In this document: positions 57,293 through 64,000 of the stretch, piece after piece
How positions within the stretch are numbered: position 1 is the stretch's first letter
Layout: the number at the start of each line of letters is the position of its first letter
NCBI GenBank assembly: GCA_039619475.1
Contig: CM077116.1
Coordinates: 149,127,088-149,191,087, forward strand
Direction: 5' to 3'
DNA from: Icerya purchasi
Taxonomy: Eukaryota; Arthropoda; Insecta; Hemiptera; Monophlebidae
Length of the DNA: 64,000 nucleotides
Program-made: the position numbers and the translations under genes
The notes under the pieces: model-generated
What the model was told of the DNA's origin: nothing
Databases searched by the model: none
What the model saw: the letters and a program-made list of their open reading frames with translations, nothing else

Positions 57293-58540
57293 GAGACCCC
57301 CCACCAGAAAGAATAAACATATTATTTTGAAGCAAGCTGTATTGCAGACCATTTTGTAAAATTATGTGTATATATACATATATATTACAGTAATTATATC
57401 GAATAAATTTTAATTATTTTTCATAAGCGTATGCGCTGTTACCATAGTTACATGTAAATATGAATTTTATAATTTTTATTTTGTTATTTATTTTTTGTTT
57501 TTTATTTTTTATATTATTAATTTCGGACTGAAATTGATATACGATTTTCATGGACGTAGCCAGAATTTCATTTTTTGCTTATATTTACTTTTGAAGAAGG
57601 AAGATTAGATTTGTCGCAGATAATAGAAAAGTAATTGCGAAGGAAAGGTTCTTATAAAAATGTGCCAGATATTGTGATTAGGCAAAAAATTAATGGCGTG
57701 ATCTTTAAATTATAAGTTTTATTTGCAAAATTAAAAAGTGCTTAAAATTACATAATAAGTAAAAACTTTTATTAATTACTGAGGATTTTTTTGAAAGTAT
57801 GGATGACTCTTATTTAATTCACTTTTTTTGCAAAACGATTTTTTATGGAGATTATTAAACATAATTCATGTAAACAGTGTCGTCGTGTAGGAGATTTTTA
57901 GAAATGTTAAAACTTCTTTTTTTAAAAACAATTATGTTAAAATTTTTTTACATTTTTGTGATTTGTGTATGAAAAGAAAAAGCGGTGGTTTCATTAGATA
58001 CTTCAACCATTCCCCCGGATCTTTTATTAAGGTTTACTTTTTAGAGGAAACTACAGCCCTTCTTATGCCATTCTAGCTGCGCCTGTAAAAATATCAGGGG
58101 ACACGCAGAAACGGTATTTATCTATTTAATTACCTAAAGCTGATTCGCATTACCACTTTTTTTTGGGGGGGGGGGGGGGGGGATCAACTGTGGATATTGA
58201 CTCTGAATAAGTGATTTTTTCCTACATTTTTAATTTTTATAAAACCAGAATTTGAACTAGGTTCTACTCGAAAGTAACACCACTGCCTAACCAACAACGC
58301 TGTGGTAGCTGACTCACTACCGCATATTAGTGTGCGTGTGCTACGATTTTGTGATTACATATAAGTTTTTAAAATATTTAGAATAACAGTATGCGCGCAT
58401 TGGTTAAAATTAGTCAATTTTATTTTTATTGTACATTTTAATGTCAAAAAAATTATTACAAGTTTTTATACTGTTAAATGCGTACGCGTTATTGGAATAA
58501 TTGTTGTATCAGTTTTCCATAGTATTTTAATTTTTAAATG
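57293..58540. other. intergenic with T8-G18 homopolymer
   Basis: AT-rich DNA without genes. A run of eight T then eighteen G lies at 58157-58182, unusual in this composition. It may be a decayed MITE end, but no partner was found. Confidence 0.45.
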
Positions 58541-58548
58541 TTTCTAAC

Positions 58549-58981
58549 CAAGGCCGTGTCCACGGGGGGGTTTTGGGGGGTTAACCCCCCCATGAGAACT
58601 GAAATAGTTATTATAAATACACAAAAATCTTAAAAAAATCACAAATTTAAAATAAATATTGATGAGTTTTTTTAGGGTGTTCTTACCTACTTTTAAAAGA
58701 AAAAAGAAAAAATATTCTATATATTTTTAGGTACTTCATTAATATCTTATGCAAATTTTTTTATTACGAGTATAATTAATAACATATGTAATTTTTATTA
58801 ATGTTCATATACGGAGTAATTCATTTATGTGAATTATTAATATATAAATCAAAATTATGGAAATTATTAATAGTACGAATATTAGTGAAAAATGTATTGT
58901 TATTTATAAAATAAATATGCAAAGAAAATTTTCAGCCCCCCCCCCCCCCAAAAAAAAAAAAAAATTCTGGGCACGGGTCTG
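58549..58981. mobile_element. hAT-type MITE, G/C-run family (433 bp)
   Basis: Ends CAAGGCCGTGTCCACGGG and TTCTGGGCACGGGTCTG are imperfect inverted repeats with long G and C runs inside each end. They are flanked by perfect 8-bp duplications TTTCTAAC at 58541-58548 and 58982-58989. Non-coding interior. Confidence 0.87.
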
Positions 58982-58989
58982 TTTCTAAC

Positions 58990-59676
58990 ACATAAACAAA
59001 CTCGCTGATGTAGACTCGAGGCTACTTTGAGATTTAAAACGTTTTCCTGTACTTCAAAAATACTTGATATAAGCTACATTAAAATACCAGCATATGCGTT
59101 AAATATAATTACGTTAATAAAATAAAAACAAACATTAAATATACGTATTAATTATAATTAAAAATCACACAGTTCCGAATGACTTGATTTATTTCTGGTT
59201 ATAGTGCGATATTAAATTTTGCTAGAAATGGCAACCCTTTTCTATCTTTAGCGTTTTGAAGTTTAAAAAAAAAATGCAGACTTTTTGTACAGAATATAAA
59301 AGTTATCTTTATGCAAAATTATACTACAATAAACCTATATTTTACAAAGATATTACGCTATATGAACTTTTTGGACAACTGTTTGTAACTTCTTTTAATG
59401 GCTTTTGAATTTTCAAAAAAAATTTCGCGTGTTCGATATTTTTGGTATACAGGTAAGGTTTCTATAGAATTTCAATTGTGTGGTGTAAATGGTTTCAGTT
59501 GCAGCGTGATAATAATTTTATGTCAAAAACACGATGAAACCTTCTTCCGCCATTGAAATTTAATGAAATTAAAAAAAGATATTAAACATTTTTAGTAGAT
59601 CGCATAAGGAATTTTAATACAAGAATTATAATTTCTTAACCCTGCGAGTACTAAAAATACAATCTTATCTTACCAG
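58990..59676. other. AT-rich spacer
   Basis: No gene or paired repeat recognised before the second SINE copy. Confidence 0.4.
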
Positions 59677-60018
59677 TCGTTCGCTCGATTCCGAACGTCG
59701 AGATATCTGTACAATCTAACTGTACAGAATTGGTAGCATTCCTGGCACGTGCTATATGCAACGTTAGTGTACACGCAAGATTACATTCGGAACTGATAGT
59801 ATATGTTTTTGATTTATCACGCTACAATTGCAGTCCCGTGTGTGTTTACTGCGGTATACTAACTAGCGTACATATGATGGTATGCATGTTTGCCATTGCC
59901 TTCCACATGACCCTTACCGATTATTTAATTTAATTTTTCGTAATAATTATCTGTAGTCGCCCGGGATCGAACTCGATACTTCTGTAACAGAAACCAAGCA
60001 CTTTAGCAACTAGATTTT
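59677..60018 (-). mobile_element. tRNA-derived SINE, diverged second copy
   Basis: Aligns with 8650-9005 along its length: TATGCAACG, GTGTACAC, ATTACATTCGG, GCTACAA.TGCAGTCC, CATATGATG and GCCATTGCCTTCCAC on plus. The tRNA head (about 59952-60018) keeps the B-box core GTTCGATCC, but the acceptor pairing is eroded. Target duplications are not recognisable, implying greater age than copy 1. Confidence 0.8.
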
Positions 60019-60261
60019 ATACGTTTCTTGGAAAACAGCTTTTAATCGTTTTTATTTCTTAAAGTTTAAATTTTCAAGAAAACTTTCTTACTTATGTGAC
60101 ATATTCGATATATACTTTATATCCATGTGAAATTTCATGATATGACCACCATTCGTTTGAGCTGTGGCGTGATTTTCGGTTTTTCCAAAAACGGGGTGTT
60201 CCAATATCGAGTTTTAGTAAAAAAGAGTGTAAAAGGATTATTGTTCAACAAAAAAAAAAGG

Positions 60262-60968
60262 TCAAACAATCAAACAAAATATGATTAAAATCACAAAGAA
60301 CGTATGTTAAAAATGGATGAAAAGGACAAAATGGAGTAGATATAGATGAAAACTAAGAAAATGATGTAAGAAGAAGACTATGATTAAAACGAAGACAACA
60401 AGTAGTCGAGATTATGGAGCGTTTAAGAGAGGGAAGGTCTGGAAACCTGAGCGATAAAAAAGAGATACCTGAATAGAGAGGTAAAAGCAACCAAAATTAG
60501 AAAATAAAGGAAAACAGAAGTTAAACCGTATTGGAATATTAGCAACTGAGGAAGGAAGAGAAATATTATGAGTTGAAAATGTACTCAAATATCTGCCACT
60601 GGAAACGAAAAAAGGGCTAATAAATTCACTATCTCATTGTCCTCAATACTTAAATGACCGGGAGTGAATAAAGGACGATGGATGAGGGAGCGTATGAGAA
60701 ATAATACATGATCGGAAGAGAGAAAAAGAAGGTGAGATTTGATGGCTTACAGAAAATTTTTAGAATTCGAGATTATGACCACTTTATGGAACACTAGTAA
60801 TGAGGAAATAAAGAGAACCGCATGTAGAATAGCAATAGAAAATTGAGCAAAAGGAGGGAAATTTAAATAACTCGAGGCAAGGCAAAAGAAAGCAGAATCA
60901 ATTCTATTTGGTGTTTTTTAGAACCGTTGGTATAGATAGTGATGTATGGAAAGAGAGAATTTAAAGCA
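60262..60968 (-). pseudogene. RNase H LINE family copy 8, downstream part
   Basis: Minus-strand continuation of the copy at 62948-64000 after an R1-like insertion. It resumes with ITIYTNGSK (the IFTDGSK start of RNase H, near 60930). A decayed RNase H and C-terminus follow, to DFNHILFDCLT near 60270. It is closely related to copy 3 at 31 kb. Confidence 0.7.
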
Positions 60969-62947
60969 TTTTTTTTTTTTTTTTTTGTCCTCATTTCGGA
61001 AACTACCGATGAGGTAAGTTTATTTAATAGGTTTTATTACATACAGTTATATGACAACAAAATTAATGTGCCCCATCCAATTAAGTTTATTAGGTCACAT
61101 TAATTCTGTTTTACAAAGTGTAAATATAATTCTTAATTGTAAATAGTACCTTAATATAAATGAATATTATTTTTACGATTTTTCACCTCTTGTATTGTAA
61201 ATTGATTAAACTGTTTGAAATTATCTGTTACCAGTTGTTCCGTAGTACCTTCAATAATTAAATTACTGCCATTGCATCCTTGTAAGATATGATACACGCT
61301 GTCCTGAAAATTGCACCTAACACAATTTTCGAAACCCGCAATTCCATACTTGTACAAGTACACTTTAAAAATTCCATGTCCAGTTATAAACTGCACATTA
61401 AAAAAATTTGAAATAAAAACTTTATTATTTAATCTTTCTTTAATATCCGGAAAAAACTGATATGCAATACCGTTGTAATTATTCCAAATTTGCTGAAATT
61501 TATCTATATAATAATTTTCCAGAATAATTTTTAATTTTTTAGCGTTTAGTAATTGATTTTGATAGGTAAACTGGTTTTTATGAATATATTTTACGTTACT
61601 AAATTCATTATTCAGCTTAATGTTATGTTTAATACTAAATAAAGTGATATGTTTTTCAATTTCCATATCCATCGGTTTAAGTCCTGCAATAACTAAAGCT
61701 GCTTTATAACTTATCGTTCTATACGATTTTATTAGTTTTATAATGATAAGTCTTTGATAGCTATATAACATTTTCTTAAAACGTTGTATTTTTAACATAT
61801 CGGTATACATGATACTGCCATACAATATATTGCTTAGTATTACTGTCTTGTACAATATTATTCCCTTTTTGTAATTTACAGCCTTTTGATTGTTGTATAG
61901 TTTGTTAAAGATAAGTAAAAATGTATTTATTTTATTTTTTATAAAAGTAAAATTATTATAAAATTTTAAATTACTATCAATAATTATCCCTAAATATTTA
62001 AGTTGAGTAACATGTTTAATATCTAAACCATATTGATCTATATTTAAGTGACTGTTTTTCAATTTGTTATTCATGATCATATAATTTGATTTTGAAACGT
62101 TAATTGACAGTCCAAAATCTGCTAGAAATGTTTCTATTGTATGATAAACTCTTTCAATTTTATCTGCAAATTGGGTTTGCGTTTTTGCCGCAAATACCAC
62201 CGCAATATCATCAACATAGGTTATTACTTTTACATTTTCCGGAAATACCAAACTATACATTCTGGAAAAAACGATATTCCATAGATAAGGTCCTAAAACA
62301 GAGCCTTGTAGTATTCCTGTTACCACCGGATATTTATTTGTATAATTACCAATATTTATGTATGTAAATCTATTTCTAAAATAATTTATTATTATATTTA
62401 TTAAATTTTCTGGCACTCTTAAATTATACAATAGTTTTACGAGACTATTTAGGTTTAAACTGTCGAAAGCTTTTGTGATATCGAGCGCTAGGAGACCGCA
62501 AATATACGATTTCTGCTTATATATTTTAATGTCTTGTAATATCGTGTAAATAGCTAGTTCCGAGGATTTATTTTCTAACGATCCAAATTGATTTTGATTA
62601 AGTATATTATTCTGGTTACAGAAATTTTTAAGTTTATTTAAAATACATTTTTCGTAAACTTTACTGAAATTTGACAGAAGCGATATCGCTCTGTATGAAT
62701 TTGAATCATTTAGTGGTTTATTACTTTTTGGTATAATTACTGTTTTTGTTATTTTCCATTGTTCTGGGAAATACTGATTTCGATAGAGTATGTTTATAAC
62801 AGTTGTAATTACTTTAGGAAATTTGATGTTGAAAATTTTTAAAAAACCATTTGATATATTATCCAGCCCAGTGGCTACTTTATTCTTTAAATCTTTAATA
62901 ATAGTTATTATTTCATTTGCTGTTATTTCATCATTTGTTGTTACGTT
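60969..62947 (-). mobile_element. R1-like LINE, 5' truncated, open reading frame, nested insertion
   Basis: An element of about 1.98 kb with an A18 tail (T run 60969-60986). It is flanked by perfect 13-nt duplications AGAATTTAAAGCA at 60956-60968 and 62948-62960. It splits RNase H LINE copy 8. The frame is open from truncation to stop, so it is one of the youngest insertions here. Confidence 0.87.
61151..62946 (-). CDS. R1-like LINE reverse transcriptase ORF, N-terminally truncated
   Basis: About 598 codons without a stop. RT blocks in order: KVATGLDNISNGFLK, TKTVIIPKSNKPLNDSNSYR, ISLLSNFSKVYEKC and QNQFGSLENKSSELAIY. Then come LALDITKAFDSLN (motif A Asp), GILQGSVLGPYLWNIVFSRM, VKVITYVDDIAVVF (catalytic YVDD) and LKYLGIIIDSNLKF. 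The C-terminus has a zinc block CVRCNFQDSVYHILQGC. The GPxLWN and YVDD-type palm with a terminal CCHC fits R1/LOA-group LINEs. The endonuclease and any ORF1 are absent because of 5' truncation, so it cannot mobilise itself. It has no own start codon at the truncation. Confidence 0.85.
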
Positions 62948-64000
62948 AGAATTTAAAGCATTGAAGAATTCAATTCTAGCGACATGTGAAGAACAGATTT
63001 AGAACAGATCGGTAAGGAAAGTTATTTAATAGAATGAACGAAACTACAAAAACTGAATGAGAAATAAGAAAGTTTATCGTGACTATTAATATGTGGTGAA
63101 ATTACAGAAGACGAACAGAAATAAGGGATAAAATTGGAGTTTTATCAGAGGTAAATCGCGCCACTTATGAAGGATATAGGAGTAAAAAGAAACAGGCGAA
63201 CAAGAATAAATAGGTAGGCGCTTTTAATTAAAAAGCGATAACCTAAATAGGATATCTCAGAATGAAGAGAGGAGGAGTATGGGATTCAGCGGGAATAGCT
63301 GGAACTGGGATAGATCTGAGAGCACCAAGGCAAAGATGAAGACAGGTATTTTGAATACGATCTAATTTTGAAAAATGATACGTGCAGGATTTGTAATAAA
63401 TAAAACAACAGTAACCAAGGGCAAAGCAGATGAAGGATTTATAGAACATAAGTAGAATACAGGGATCGTCTCCCCAATTAGTATGAGAGAGGGCTTTTAA
63501 CAGATTAAGTTTGTTGAGAGAGAATAGATGCAGTACATTAGCGTGCTTGTGAAAAGAGGGACGGCTGTCAAGAAAGACTCTTAAATAACGAAAAGAGTTT
63601 ACAAGGAAAATTAGAACACAATTTAAGGTAAGACTAATAAGAAAAGGATCAGAAGTAGGAAGAGTCAAGGAGAAAAATGAAGAGATGAATATTAGAAAGA
63701 GCATTTTTTTAGTAACATTAGAGAACTTTGAAGACGGGAGTTGAAAAGGGAAGTTACATAGATCATAGTTAAAAGGAATATTACAAGCCGAGATGAGGTG
63801 AGGTTAAACAGCTTTGAAGAGCTGTTAAGTATTGAGTTGTGGACGAAATTTAGATTAAACAGATTAGATAGAAAAGGAGGATAGACGTGAGTTAGAAAAT
63901 GAATATTATTTCTGATAAAAATAGATTAACCATCTTATCCGTCTTTTTGATTGGAATTAATTAAATAAAAGCCACGAATTTTAACGTCAGACAAATCTTT
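62948..64000 (-). pseudogene. RNase H LINE family copy 8, upstream (RT) part
   Basis: Runs off the right edge. Minus-strand frames show RYLRVFLDSRPSFHKHANVL (RT thumb), KLNLLKALSHTNWGDDPCIL and SKLDRIQNTCLHLCLGALRS, then IPAESHTPP, parallel to copy 6. It continues across the 13-nt duplication into the piece at 60262-60968. Frameshifted; the catalytic region lies near or beyond the edge. Confidence 0.75.

Overview
This 64-kb window is AT-rich animal nuclear DNA and almost certainly comes from an insect. It has spliced exons with long introns, long A/T homopolymers and TA microsatellites. It is also very dense in decayed transposons of types common in insects: RNase H-bearing LINEs, RTE, mariner, piggyBac, hAT, Mutator-like, pogo, Helentron and Penelope-like elements. 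The species cannot be named from the sequence. No bacterial operons, rRNA, CRISPR or free-standing tRNA genes were seen.

Only two host genes are well supported. At the left edge, two plus-strand exons (797-991 and 3990-4160) encode the C-terminal end of the catalytic subunit of tRNA-guanine (queuine) transglycosylase, QTRT1. They include the zinc-binding Cys/Cys/Cys/His site and are separated by a 3.0-kb intron; earlier exons lie off the window. At 55169-57187 a single uninterrupted 672-residue frame encodes a BED zinc finger plus a hAT-transposase-like body and dimerisation domain. The His of the CxxH signature is replaced, which suggests a domesticated, probably non-transposing protein.

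The rest is a layered transposon graveyard. Left part (4.9-12.5 kb): a mariner, a tRNA-derived SINE with 12-nt target duplications, and a piggyBac pseudogene broken by a LINE. 12.5-17.5 kb: a nearly full-length but decayed two-ORF LINE. 18-27 kb: two copies of one hAT-type MITE, each with its own 8-bp duplication; a 1.26-kb composite insertion flanked by a 16-nt duplication that carries a 131-bp-arm palindrome with hammerhead-ribozyme-like cores; a LINE split by a Penelope-like fragment; and a ZMYM1-type hAT pseudogene. 28-36 kb: four copies of one Ser/Phe-rich RNase H LINE family plus an RTE fragment. 38-48 kb: an RTE tail, a 650-bp Mutator-type MITE with 9-bp duplications, two hAT-type MITEs, a broken Mutator-like transposase gene, and a Helentron-type endonuclease fragment split by one of those MITEs. 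48-55 kb: more LINE copies, a pogo pseudogene and two I-clade-like tails. 57-64 kb: a G-rich MITE, a second SINE copy, and an open-frame R1-like LINE inserted, with a 13-nt duplication, into a further copy of the RNase H LINE family.

The order of events can be read from the nesting: the RNase H LINE family is old, and the SINE, MITEs, Penelope fragment and R1-like LINE landed later. The least explained structures are the palindrome with ribozyme-like cores, the GC-rich body beside it, the hAT-derived gene, and a small hairpin kept at the 3' ends of otherwise decayed LINE copies.
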